From Cryptomeria japonica (lineage: Eukaryota > Streptophyta > Pinopsida > Cupressales > Cupressaceae): 64,000 nucleotides of DNA. The notes under the pieces were generated by a model that made no database searches, was not told the origin of the DNA, and saw only the letters and a list, made by a program, of their open reading frames with translations. Below are positions 45,901 through 57,060 of this stretch, in pieces (the first letter of the stretch is position 1; each line of letters opens with the position of its first letter). The position numbers and the translations under genes are program-made. The stretch lies in assembly GCF_030272615.1 (NCBI RefSeq), contig NC_081410.1, forward strand, positions 290,345,957-290,409,956, given 5' to 3'.

Positions 45901-47506
45901 TTCGATGTTTTCAGTGTTTTTGGTGCCCATCTCCTTTCATAGGTAAGCTGTTCATAGGTTAGCTGTCAATGATGGCGCCACTCATCTATTTTTATTTGAC
46001 CTCATTGTCAATGCCCAATCAATCTTCAAGTTTGCCCCTTTCATGCCCTAAATCAGATACTTAGGATCAAAACTGATCTTGACCGCTTCTATATTTGTGA
46101 AAAAGATCCTTCAGTTTTCCCCTTTCATCTCCTAAAAGTGATCTTGATCAATTTTATATTTGTGAAAAAGATTCTTTTATTTTTTTTTTTGGACTGATTT
46201 GAATTGTTCCCAGGAATTATTTGAATTATTGTTATTATGATCATTATGTGCCCACTTAAATCAGATTGCATTTTATTTAAAAGATTAATATTTGTTATTT
46301 TAGGTATTATGTTGGATTTCATAATTTCTAGAGTCATCATTATTATTTGTGCATATTAGTAAGGATATTCTTTAGAGAATATATAGTATTTTGCATGTAT
46401 GGGAGACACACCCTCCAATACCACATGGGTTGGGGGGGAGATTGGAGGAAATTGGACCTCATCATTTCATACCTACCACAAAAAGCTCTTACCAATCAAG
46501 CTAGGTGCCCAACCTAATTATTTATCAAGTTATTTACTTTTTATCTTTATGTATGATTTGACACAAATGAGTTATTATCCCTACCATGTGCAAACTACTA
46601 CGCACCATAATAAGTTTTTAAGTTAAGAAGATCTAGAACATCAAAGTGACCGAAAAACAAGAATCTAAAAGTTAGCAAAGATCAAAACCATAAGCATAGA
46701 TTGGATCCATGTGACATTTAGATCTATAGGTGTAGGATAGCATAAATAGGCACAAAAACGACCCACTATGATAGAAAGAACATTTACTAGTCACAAGGCA
46801 TTCACTTAATCATCACCAATATTTTCGTGTCATTGATAACAAAATAACATTTGCAATATTCTCACAATTTTCTAGATAAGTACATTTGATGTCTCCTGTT
46901 CATGTGTTTGTTACAAAAGGTGATGTAGGAGCATCCAGGCTGTAAGAGAAATCTCGCATCACTTAGAAAAACAAGATTATTTTTTATATCTATTTGGTTT
47001 GGTGAATAAATTTTCAATGGAGGCTAAAACTAGTAAGTTTCTATCTTTAAAAAGTTTGAATTTGAGCATGTATGGACTTGAAAAATTACCTAGAGCTTTG
47101 TAATTGTAAAAATAGCCTATGGTTAAAATATTAACCACAGATCATTTGCAAATCGTGAAATACTACAGTTTCAAGGTTTAAAATTCTTATAAAAATATCC
47201 AAATTGAATTTTGGACCTTTAAGTGATCTTTTGGGTGGTAAAAAAATGGTTGAAACTCAATCCATAACAAATATGTTACAAAGCACTCCAAGGTCTTCGG
47301 TTTAAAAGAAAATAGGCTCAATTGGGTGCTTAGATCAAAAGTTGTGTCTACCAAAAGTTGACCTCTTTTGGGGAGTAGGGAGTTATGAATTCAAATTATG
47401 CTAGAAGGTGTTAAAAGTGATTAAAGACCTATTTTTGACATATTTGAGGAGAATCTTGGGAGTTAGACTTCTTGGGAATGGGAGGATTGATTAATCCATT
47501 AGAGTT
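45901..47506. other. no gene seen
   Basis: There is a small direct duplication at about 46060-46175 (GATCTTGA..., TATATTTGTGAAAAAGAT, twice). Otherwise AT-rich sequence without a credible frame. It ends at the chromovirus target duplication GAAAG (47507-47511). Confidence 0.5.
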
Positions 47507-47511
47507 GAAAG

Positions 47512-48778
47512 TGGTGCAGGGGCACTCAAAGGTGTGCTAGCATCTTTTCAACATGTGTTTGAATGCAACATAATGTGTTGCCTTGAAGGTTTCTTGTGTA
47601 GGTCTTAAATGGATGTGGTAGGTCCAATGCTACCAATGCTATGTAATAAGCCCTAAGGCTCCAAGGTGTGTACTTGGTCAAAAAGTCTTGTATGGGCATT
47701 TTATTTATGTTTTTGGTGTCTAGGGGTCCTAGAGATGTTGTGTGTCCACTTTGTAGCCTTTGGTATGAAGGCAAGTGTGTGATGTAATAATTTGTCAAAA
47801 GTTGTTATGTTGTCATAGGCAATTTTGCAAATATTTGAGTTGTGGTTGCCCAAGGGCTAGTTGGTTGCACTTGTACATTGGGAGGTGATTGGAAGGATTC
47901 CTTGGCCTTATTTAAGCCCGAGGAACGATTCCCAAAGGTTATATTGAGACTTTGAATGAAATTTATGCTTCCTACAATTTTGAAACTGTCATTTTTACGA
48001 CATTTCCTTGTGTTCTTGTCTTTAGTACAAGGAAGGGATAATGTCTTGAATTGGTTGTATCAGAGAATCACCTTTCATTTGATGTAGGTTTGAGGTCTTG
48101 AAACTCTGTGGTTGAGGAGTAATTGAATTTTCTTTCTTGTTGCTTGGTAGAAACCCCAAAAATCAGGGTTTGGATGCAAAAGGAGCCACCATTCAACATT
48201 CCTCAATGGGAATGGTCTGAAACCCTGGGGAATGTTGGATTACCTTGTATACTAGATGATTTATTTGGTTTGGGAAGTAGAAGATCTCACCTTGCACTTT
48301 TGGAGTGATGCCCTAGACTTGACATTACCCATGTGGCAAGTCTGTGCAGTGAAGGATTGATTGTATCCTTGGAGCAGTAGACAAATCGGTGGTCAAAACT
48401 TGCATGGAGGGGACCCTTGGACATATTCAGACCCTCTCCAAAATCCCTAACTTCATTCCCATTTGATTGGTGAAGGTTTTGAGACCTAAAACTCCTATAT
48501 TAGCTAACTAGGCTAAAATAGGCACAATAGGGTTTGAACACTTGCACTCAAAACCTAGATGCAGAAGTTTGAAATCCTTTAGAGGGTCTAAAAGGGTACT
48601 TGAATATAAAATTTGTTCATGGGGCTGTTTAGAGAGATTGGTAGACAAAGAGGATAAATCCCAAACAAAGGCCTAATTGCTTGTAGCCCTATTTCCTAGG
48701 TCACTAAGAACAAAAGGCACAAAAGGCTTGTAAACATAGACCAAAGAGGTCTAAGTCAATGCAAATACCTTGTCAAAC
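47512..48778 (+). repeat. chromovirus 5' LTR, part 1 (before NA3)
   Basis: Matches 58562-59845. It has a TATTTAAGCCCGAGG element at about 47910 that may serve as its TATA box. It is cut after CTTGTCAAAC by NA3. Confidence 0.93.
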
Positions 48779-49680
48779 TGTTGGCAATTGACACTCATTG
48801 GATTCATTTTGTTGTCAATGATGGCAACAATATTAGATGGAAGTCATATACCAGCATTAGGAGGCATATACCAGCAGATACCGACTTTGGATCATTCAGG
48901 GCTACACTGGCAATGGCACCGACATCAACATTAAGGGAGATTTATTTAGTAAATCATTTTGTAATTATTGTCGAGGCTGACATTGAATATCTTTTGTAAT
49001 GCATTGTAAGCCGACATAAGGCATATTGTTTGTAATGGGTATAAAGGTCAGTCTACTAGGTCATTTTGAGATATATGAAAAAGGTATGACATAGGATGCG
49101 ACATATGAGAATATAACAAAGTTGTATAATGTGAAGTATATGTATGTAGATCATTTGTATGCAAGTGTTATATCATGCAATGATCTATAGATAGATTAGA
49201 AAGCATTCTTGGAGGAGAAGAGATACCGGTAGTAGTGTTCAGGGTTTATGAACTGGTACATAGCAGAGCTAGTACCGGAACTCTATTTGGCATAGCAGAT
49301 GCATTTTTGAGTTCAATTTTATTGTTTTAATTCAGCAAGAAGCTTGTAGTCAGTGAGACTCTTTAGTGATGAGTAGTATGCTCTAGGCAGTGTGCCTTCC
49401 TGCATGTGCAGGCCCCCATTATATGTAATATCCTTTCATATGGCCAGTGAATTGATATTGTTGGTCACAAATCCCATCGTGGTTTTTCCTCTTTGAGGTT
49501 TTCCATGGACAAATTCTATGTGTTATGGTGTTCATTTATGTGGATGGTTTATTTGCTTCAAGTTATATATTTATTTATTTACCAGTTTATATGTGTATGG
49601 TATAAAAGGATAAAATCTTGTGTTACCAGCAGAACACTGATTCACTCCCCCCCCCCTCTCAGTGTTCTTGGATCCCAACA
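48779..49680 (+). repeat. NA3 5' LTR
   Basis: A 902 bp LTR, about 7% diverged from 54668-55542. It has a TATAAAG box at 49040-49046, the block GCTCTAGGCAGTGTGCC and CTGCATGTGCAGG, then GGGTCACAAATCCCA-like sequence, and ends in a run of C followed by CTCAGTGTTC. Confidence 0.93.
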
Positions 49681-49682
49681 AT

Positions 49683-49694
49683 TGGTATCAGAGC
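49683..49694 (+). other. NA3 primer-binding site (initiator tRNA-Met)
   Basis: TGGTATCAGAGC, two bases after the LTR. Confidence 0.92.
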
Positions 49695-49754
49695 TTGGTA
49701 CCTCAGAAGAAGTTTAACAGCTTGAAGAAGATCCTGAAACCGGAATCTTTGAAC

Positions 49755-50883
49755 ATGGCTATGGAGAAGCAACTTGAGATGGCTCTTAAGGATTATGATG
49801 CTGAAAGGATGAAGAACTTGAAATTGTAAGAAGAATTGAATTCTGCAAATGAGTTCATTCTTATCCTGCAAGAAAGGTTATAATCAACTCAAGCCAAGAG
49901 AAAATAACTTTTGCAAAACCTGGATGATGAGGAACTTAAGGAACAATGTCAGAAACTAAGTCAAGCAAACATGCTCATGAAGAATGAAATGCAAGATCTG
50001 ACTATGAGGTTCAAAAGATATTGAGGACAGAAAGAAGAAGGAAGATAATCTTGTTATATCTCTAAAGAATAAATTTGATGAATGTGGCAGATTGACTCAT
50101 GAGAATAATATGTTGTGAGCTGATTTGGCACACTCCTGGAACACTGAACAAGAACTTGAAGGACAAATAACTACTCTGAGAGATGATCTGACTACTACAA
50201 GTGAGTATAGAGAAAAAATCAGGATTAGTGTTGCACAATTGGATGACTTATTGAAAAGACAAAGATAGATTGATGATTCTAGAGGACTTGGATTTGTACA
50301 AGGTAAAAGCTCTGGTACTGCAAATGAAGATTAAACAACCGGTATGCAGAACTCATCATAACAGAGGAAATCGATAGGGCAATCTAATGCTTATAAATTC
50401 AATGGTAGATGTTTTGTTTGCAATAAATTTGGGCATATGGTTAAACAATGTAAAAATAAAGCAAATCAAAACTACAATTTTATTCCTGGTCAATGCACAA
50501 ATTGCAAGAAGTATGGTCATAAATCAGAAGATTGCAGAATGAATGTTAAATGTCATGCATGTGGAAAGTTTGGACATTTTGCTAATCATTGTAGGTCAAG
50601 GAATGACACCGGATTTGTCAAAGCAATTTAGAAGAACAATGTTACATGTTATGCATGCAACAAAATAGGTCATATTGTCGAGTACTGCAGAAGCAAGACT
50701 CAACCAGTTAGCAATGATAAAGATAATGAGAAAGGAAAGCATATGGTATATGAAATACAACAAGATCACACCAAGAGATGGGTTAGAAAATCTGAAGAAC
50801 CAAGTGGAGATGGATCTACACTGGTAACTCCACTAGTAGAATAGGGTATTCCTCCACCAACAAGAAATTCCATTGGTAACTGA
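49755..50883 (+). pseudogene. NA3 ORF1: coiled coil with four CCHC zinc knuckles
   Basis: Starts at ATG 49755 (MAMEKQLEMALKDYDAERMK), the same start as NA1 and NA2 ORF1. The coiled coil is interrupted by stops near 49827, 49880 and 49907 and by a frameshift at about 50016. The knuckles are at about 50408-50690: CFVCNKFGHMVKQC, CTNCKKYGHKSEDC, CHACGKFGHFANHC and CYACNKIGHIVEYC. All four have intact metal ligands in this copy. A polar tail ends at TGA 50881-50883. It is a gag-like RNA-binding protein by inference from the knuckles and position. Confidence 0.82.
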
Positions 50884-51083
50884 GGCATAAGCCTTAGGGG
50901 TTGGCAAAGTCATTGCAAAATCCTGTATATTACCTCGGAGGAGATCTAAGAAAATCTGGAAGAGATTTGGAGAGTTGTGTTCATCATTGATGAAGGTTCA
51001 CGTGGCACAAGACTATGAAACCGACATTCGTAGGGTTGTTCGCAAAGAATGTATTATAGAGAAAGATTAGGGTTTTATTCACT

Positions 51084-51091
51084 AATAAAAG
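51084..51091 (+). promoter_or_regulatory. TATA-like box upstream of NA3 ORF2
   Basis: CACTAATAAAAGGGG about 160 bases before the ORF2 ATG, followed by TTTTCACTCACCGAGCATTC. The CACCGAGCATTCAA word and spacing match NA1 and NA2. The box itself is a weaker TATA. Confidence 0.42.
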
Positions 51092-51249
51092 GGGTAAGTG
51101 AATATATTTTCACTCACCGAGCATTCAAGCATTCAGAGCAAAGAAAAGGCAAATTTCAGGCGAATTAAGAGCAAGCAAAGGCATTCTAAAAGGATTTCGA
51201 GCAAAAACACTTAATCTTCCACCGATGTTCACTTTAGGTATTCTTCGAA

Positions 51250-54200
51250 ATGGCATCCGGATCTTCAGTCCTACTTTCATTTCAAATCCCACCATTGTCG
51301 AAGTCAAGGATAGGTTAAGGCCCGTATTTAAGAAGGTTCCCAAAATTTCTAAGAAAGAAGACTCTGCGGGAGCATTTTCTAGGGTTCCTGATGGCGTGAT
51401 GCATGTTGAAGATGTAAGGGCATACATTCACTGCACCCTAGAGGATTTAGGCACAAAGGACATCAAAAGCATGTATCAATCCATGATATTGGGAGACATT
51501 GAAACCATTAAACTAGATTACAAAGCAATTGAGGATTTAGGGTTAACCGGTATTTTGTACATACCGGAATTCAAGGATGAAGTTATCAGATACGTTCTGA
51601 GCAAGGTTCACAATGAGTTTATCTAGTTGGATAGGCCTTACATGATCATGAAAGAGGCTATTCAAGAAGTCACCGACTTACCCAAATTTTGACAAGAACC
51701 TGGCAAAAAAATTTCCAACACAGAGGTCGAGAAACTCATCAGTGCAACTCCTAATAGGAGATCAATGAGGATCGGCACAATCACCGACACTGATGTGAAA
51801 TTTTCAAGCATGATAATAGGTTATAAGGTAACTCAATCCAACCGATTAAATTTTTTTGCTAGTTCATGCATTCATACTGCATATCAGATGCTAAGGAATA
51901 ATGCAAAATATGATTTATGTGAATGGATGGGGAGTGAATTGATGTTGAACCTTGGGAAGATCAAGGGAGTCAAGAAATGAACTTTCAGATATGAAAATTT
52001 GATTGTATGTTTGATTCTTTACTTCTTGAATGAGCTACTTGATCTTGGGAAAAAGCGTTGGGCTCATGACATACCAGTAGGTATGTAGATCAAAGAAGCA
52101 ATCATCGGTCTTGGTACCGGTAGAGATGAAAAAATTTGAGGGTATTTCAAAACATTCCAAGAAAACATGAGGTAGAGGGAGAGAAATCAAAGAAAATTGT
52201 GGAGAAGTACTCCACTGATATTTGTTTTATGGTGAAAACTGATGAAACTCTTATGGAGGTAGTTGAAACTAGGACAATCTGGATTACTAAGCTTGGATAT
52301 GAGGTAGATGATAGAATTTTTGAACTCTATACAAAAAAGCTACTAGATGCCCCATTGGATGACAAAACAAAGCATTTTGGTACACAAGAAGAGAAGGCAC
52401 TTGAAGTCAAAACTGGTTTTAATTGGAAGAGAAGAGAGAAGAAAATATAAAAGATGTCTGCATATGTACATGATGTAATTCATAAGATAGACACTCAACT
52501 AGGTTCTGGATCCAAACCGACAGCAAAACCGGTAGTGGCTAGTACTACAGAAGTGAAAAATCCTGAAACTTACATTTCCACCATCACTTCTGATTCTGAC
52601 CCTGAGGATAATGAACCTCTAGCATTCAAAAGGGTATAGAGGAAGAAAGTGGATCAACCACCGGTAGAGAAGAAGAAGGCAGAGCCTAGGAGAAGACTTG
52701 TTAGAAAGGCAACTAAACCAACTGTACCACCACCTCCGACAAGGAAGCCTATACAGAAGAGGAAACCAGTTACATCTACACTGCCAACCACAAGCAAAAA
52801 GAAGAAGGGTGATGACACTGAAGCTGGTAAGACTAAAATGACATGTGTTGAGCTAATTGATGAAATAATAAAAGATGAAATTTTGGAAAATGTATCTATA
52901 TTATGAAGATTTAGAGGATGATGAGCAAAATGAAATAGAAGAGGTTGTTTTGTTACATATAGATATTTATAAGAAAACCTTAATCAAAATTTTAAAGGAG
53001 ATACCTCTATCTTTGTATAATAAACTTGATGCTAGAAGACTTGACATTGTCAAGAGGGATAGGGAGATTAAGGAAGTAGCACTTTTGGAAATGTGTGGTT
53101 CTATAAACAATGAGGAAATGAAAAGGTGCATAGATGTTGCAAATACGATAGTTTTCAGTAGTAAACCCTGACAGATAAGCCCGATGATGGGCAAAGTAAA
53201 TGAGGTAATAAATGAGACCAGTAAGGGTTGGACCAAATTCTTCCAGAAGAATCCTGATTTTCTCACATCTCATGAAGAATTTGTTAAGGCTGCATCTTCC
53301 ACCATTTTAGATAAATCAAAAGGGAAAGGTATTTTGGGTAGTTCAACTCCAATTTTGACTACACCAGCAACAACTACAGACATACAAACACAACCGACAG
53401 TAAAGGAGAGTGTACAATCTGTACCGGCACAAACTATTTCTGAGCAAGGAAATGTACAAGATACTATAAATACTATGGATAATACTCCACTGGCAGTAAT
53501 TGACACTGCACCAAGTGGCAAAGCCACTGGTGCAAAAGAGGTTGTAGAGGATAAGGTAAAGGAAACTGAATCTATACTGGCAGTTAAAACTGATTCCCCA
53601 GAAAAGGTGTTGGTAATTGACACTTCTTAGGTTGAGAAGAAATCCATCACTAAGATGAGTCCCACTGAGTTAATGATGATGGCAACTTAGAAACTATTGA
53701 AGGAGGGTACTACAGACAAGGGAATAATTGATCAATCATTTATAGTATTGCACAAATTGACACTTGATTGTTAGATTGAAGATGGAGCAATCCCTTCTGA
53801 AAAGCTCAAAACTCTAACAAAGCATATTTCTAACAATTTTTAATCTCTGAGGCAGATTGCAGACCGACAGGATTTAGAAAGATTCACTATAGCTAAAAGA
53901 GCAGCCTTTGACCAGATAATAGAAATAGAGAAAAACAAAATTGAGGTAAAACTCATTCTTATTGAGAATTGTCTGAAACAGGGTACAAATATCTACAGGG
54001 TCTGTCGCAACATAGGAATTCTTACAACTAATGTAGATAGAAGATTAAAGGAGTTACATGATAAGGTAGCTAGTATTGCTAACTCTTTTGATGGATTAAC
54101 CGCACTGACCACATCTGTTGATGGACAAATTTTATCCTTGGAGAACCAAATTTTTGCTTTTGAGAAGGAGAGATATAAAGTCATTAGGAGAGAAAGGAGT

Positions 54201-54437
54201 TTTAGAGGATTGGTGAGTCCCAGATTGGATTCATTGGGTGTTCATAAGAGAGAGTGCATGGACATGATTGCTAAACCCACACCAACAGATGTAAAGGAGA
54301 AGGAAACACTTGCCCACTTACTAAGTGGACTAGCATCCATATCTGACACTTTCAAAACCGGCTAGGATACATATCTTCAGTTGTTGAATAAGGCTTACCC
54401 TGAAATTTTGAAGTTGGTTAAGCTCCAGTGTAATTAA
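51250..54437 (+). pseudogene. NA3 ORF2, unrecognised ~1,060-codon protein
   Basis: ATG 51250 gives MASGSSV, then a one-base loss moves the frame to PTFISNPTIVEVKDR, matching the start of NA2 ORF2 (MASSSVPEFIENPTVVEV). The collinear segments are present: VEDVRAYIHCTLEDLG, SNRLNFFASSCIHTAYQM, DICFMVKTDETLMEVVETRT, a Lys-rich basic part (52650-52810), VVLLHIDIYKKTLIKILKE, LDARRLDIVKRDREIK, MMGKVNEVINETSKGW, a Thr/Pro-rich linker and a coiled-coil end (stop at 54435-54437). There are about ten stops and frameshifts. Similarity to NA1 and NA2 is clearly stronger in protein than in the LTRs. There is no polymerase motif and the function is unknown. Confidence 0.78.
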
Positions 54438-54505
54438 TAGTATTCATTTATTCTTTTGTTTAGAATTCTTTCAAATTTTTTTCACCAGTCTTTGGCATTG
54501 ATGCC

Positions 54506-54667
54506 AAAGGGGGAGTATGTATATATGTGAAAAATATCATAAAAATCAGACAAGATCACATGGGAAGGTTATCAGAAGGACTATATTTCTCAGGGGGAGC
54601 ATTATGTTGAACCGATAGGGAATCCATTTTTCACATGAGTGTTTCCATCAATGCCAAAGGGGGAGAT
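54506..54667 (+). other. NA3 duplicated polypurine tract
   Basis: GATGCCAAAGGGGGAG at 54500-54515 and again at 54652-54665, the second touching the 3' LTR. CAGGGGGAGC is at about 54590-54599. This is the same three-part pattern as in NA1 and NA2. Confidence 0.8.
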
Positions 54668-55542
54668 TGTTGGAAATTGACACTCATTGGATTCATTTTT
54701 TTGTCATTGATGGCAAAAAGATTAGATGGAAGTCTATAATGACATTAGGAGGCATATACTAACAGACACCGGCTTTGGAGCATTCAGGGCTACATTGGCA
54801 CTGGAATTGACATCAGTACTTGAAGGAAGCCGATTGTCGAGGCCGACATTGAATATCTTTTGTAATTCATTGTAAGCTGACATAAGGCATATTGTTTGTA
54901 ATGGGTATATAGGTTAGTCTGTTAGGTCATTTTGAAATATATGAAAAAGGTATGACATAGGATGCAACATAGGAGAATATAGCAGAACTATATAATGCGA
55001 TGTATATGTATGTAGATCATTTGTATGCAAGTGTTATATCATGAAATGATCTGTAGATAGCTTGGAAAGCATTCTTGGAGGAGAAGAGATACCAGTAGTA
55101 GTGTTCAGGGTTTATGAACCGGTACAGAGCAAAGCTAGAACTGAAACTCTATTTGGCATAGTAGATGCATTTTTTAGTTCAATTTTATTGTTTTAATTCA
55201 ACAAGAAGCTTGTAGTCAATGAGACTCTTTAGTGATGAGGAGTATGCTCTAGGCAGTGTGTCTTTCTTCATGTGCAGGCCCCCATTATATGTAATATCCT
55301 TTCATATGGCCAGTGAAGTGATATTGTGGGTCACAAATCCCACCATGGTTTTTCCTCTTTGAGGTTTTCCATATACAAATTTTGTGTGTTATGGTGTTCA
55401 TTTATGTGGATGGTTTATTTTCTTCAAGTTATATATTTATTTGTTTACCGGTTTATATGTATATGATATAAAATGATTAAATCTTGTGTTCTAGTAGAAC
55501 ACTCATTCACCCCCCCCTTCATAGTGTTCTTGGATCCCAACA
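54668..55542 (+). repeat. NA3 3' LTR
   Basis: An 875 bp partner of 48779-49680. It lacks about 25 bases near 54830 that are present in the other LTR. It is followed by CAAAC. Confidence 0.93.
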
Positions 55543-55547
55543 CAAAC

Positions 55548-55832
55548 ATGTTCAAACACCCACATATGACATATTCCACCATTTGATCAAAAGGTCCTGT
55601 TGGCAAGGGGCTTGGGGGTTGTGAGGTGTCTTGGTTTAGGGGTTGAGTACATAGGAGTAGGAGTCTCTTTTTGAAACCAATTTATCCTGAGTGGATTGAT
55701 CCTTGGGAAGGATTAAGGACAAGCTTAAGAACCTTCAAAAGGTTGGAGGTATTGGACCATTGGATGGTGCCAAGTGCTAACCCACAAAAGAAGCCAAGGA
55801 AATTGCTCATTAACACCAAACCCTCTGCATCA
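55548..55832 (+). repeat. chromovirus 5' LTR, part 2 (after NA3)
   Basis: Matches 59846-60128 and ends at CTCTGCATCA. Confidence 0.93.
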
Positions 55833-55835
55833 TAG

Positions 55836-55847
55836 TGGTATCAAGAC
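55836..55847 (+). other. chromovirus primer-binding site remnant
   Basis: TGGTATCAAGAC resembles the initiator-Met PBS for its first eight bases, then turns into RT coding sequence. This shows where the gag-protease deletion ended. Confidence 0.65.
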
Positions 55848-56553
55848 AAATGCAAGAACTATTGGATAAGGGGTTGATTAGGAATAGTTTAAGCCCATGT
55901 GTTGTACCCACTGTGTTGGCACCAAAAAAAGATGGAACATGGAGAATGTGCACTGGTTCTAGAGCCATTAACAAGATCAAAATTAGGTACCAGTTTCCTA
56001 TGCCTAGGATTGAAGACCTAATGGACTACCTTAGGGGATCTTGCCACTTTTTAAAGATTGATTTGAAAGCAGGTTACCATCAGATTAGAATCAAACTTGG
56101 TGATGAGTGAAAGACTGCCTTTAAGACAAATGAGGGTTTATGTGAATGGTTGGTGATGCCCTTTGGATCACAAATGCACCTAGTACCTTTATGCGCCTCA
56201 TGAATGAGGTATTGGTCAAATTTATTGGAAAATGTGTTATTGTTTATCTAGATAAAATCTTGGTGTTTAGCAGGTCCAAGGAGGAGCATTTGAATCATTT
56301 GGATCAGGTTTTGAGGAAGCTTCATGAGGAGAAACTAGTAATCAACCTTGAGGAGTGTGAATTCATGAAAACTGAGTTGGTGTATCTAGGCTTTGTGGTT
56401 TCTAAGGGATGTTTAAAAATGGATCCTTCAAAGGTTGAGGCTATTGTCAATTGGCCTACACCTAGGATAGTAGGGGATGTTAGGATCTTTCATGGATTGG
56501 CTTCCTTTTATAGAAAATTCATCAGGGTTTTTAGTCATATTTGCAATTCTTAA
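55841..56553 (+). pseudogene. chromovirus reverse transcriptase, N-terminally truncated
   Basis: Begins inside the fingers domain ([20 protein letters not shown]), followed by [39 protein letters not shown], a TGA, the WLVMPFG motif and a frameshift. Then come NAPSTFMRLMNEVL and the active-site box YLDK instead of YLDD. The thumb contains VNWPTPRIVGDVRIFHGLAS. The lost Asp and the missing N-terminus make it inactive. A stop follows near 56551. Confidence 0.9.
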
Positions 56554-57060
56554 CACTATAAAAGGAGGAATCAAATGCAGGTTTTAATGGACAGAGAAGG
56601 CATCCCAAATCTTTGAGATTTTAAAGAGGAAAGTTGTAGAACTTCCTACCTTGAGGCTCCCTAATTTTGATCAACTTTTTACAGTTGAATGTGATGCAAG
56701 CAAGCAGGCAATAGGTGCAGTTCTTAGTCAAGAAGGGCATCTAGTGGCATTCTTTTCAGAGAAGTTGAATGAGGATAAGAAAAGGTACTCAACCTATAAT
56801 TTGGAGCTCTATGCTATGGTACAAGCACTTAAAAAGTGGTTCCATTACCTTCTTCCAAAAGAGTTCATTGTTTATACTGATAACCATGCATTGAGTTTTC
56901 TTAATGAGCAGGAGAAATTGAATCAAAGGCATATCAAGTGGGTTGAACAAATCCAACCTTACACTTTTACCATCAAACATAAGAATGGTGTGTCTAATAA
57001 GGTCACAGATTCCTTGAGTAGGAGAGTACTCACTATCCAAGAAATACAATGTCAAAGTGT
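56554..57060 (+). pseudogene. chromovirus RNase H
   Basis: Open from 56651: QLFTVECDASKQAIGAVLSQ, YSTYNLELYAMVQALKKW, EFIVYTDNHALSFL and KVTDSLSRR. The four acidic catalytic positions (Asp, Glu, Asp, Asp) are all still present. It is the best-preserved enzyme domain in the window, joined to RT by a short decayed stretch. Confidence 0.88.

Larger units (their letters stand above)
48779..55542 (+). mobile_element. NA3: polymerase-less Sirevirus-like LTR element
   Basis: Third, more distant member of the NA family, 6.76 kb, + strand. It has LTRs TGTTGG...CCCAACA and target duplication CAAAC (48774-48778 and 55543-55547), and sits in the chromovirus 5' LTR. It has the same order as NA1 and NA2: LTR, initiator-Met PBS, coiled-coil/four-knuckle ORF1, TATA-like leader, ORF2, double PPT, LTR. 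No polymerase, protease or integrase is present. Its LTR is alignable to those of NA1 and NA2 mainly in R/U5, so it is a separate subfamily. That makes the shared ORFs informative. Confidence 0.93.

Noticed and set aside
47526-47798. A 90-codon minus-strand frame, also at 58576-58848
   Set aside because: It lies in the chromovirus LTR, so the two copies are LTR partners. The apparent start is not ATG and there is no domain.
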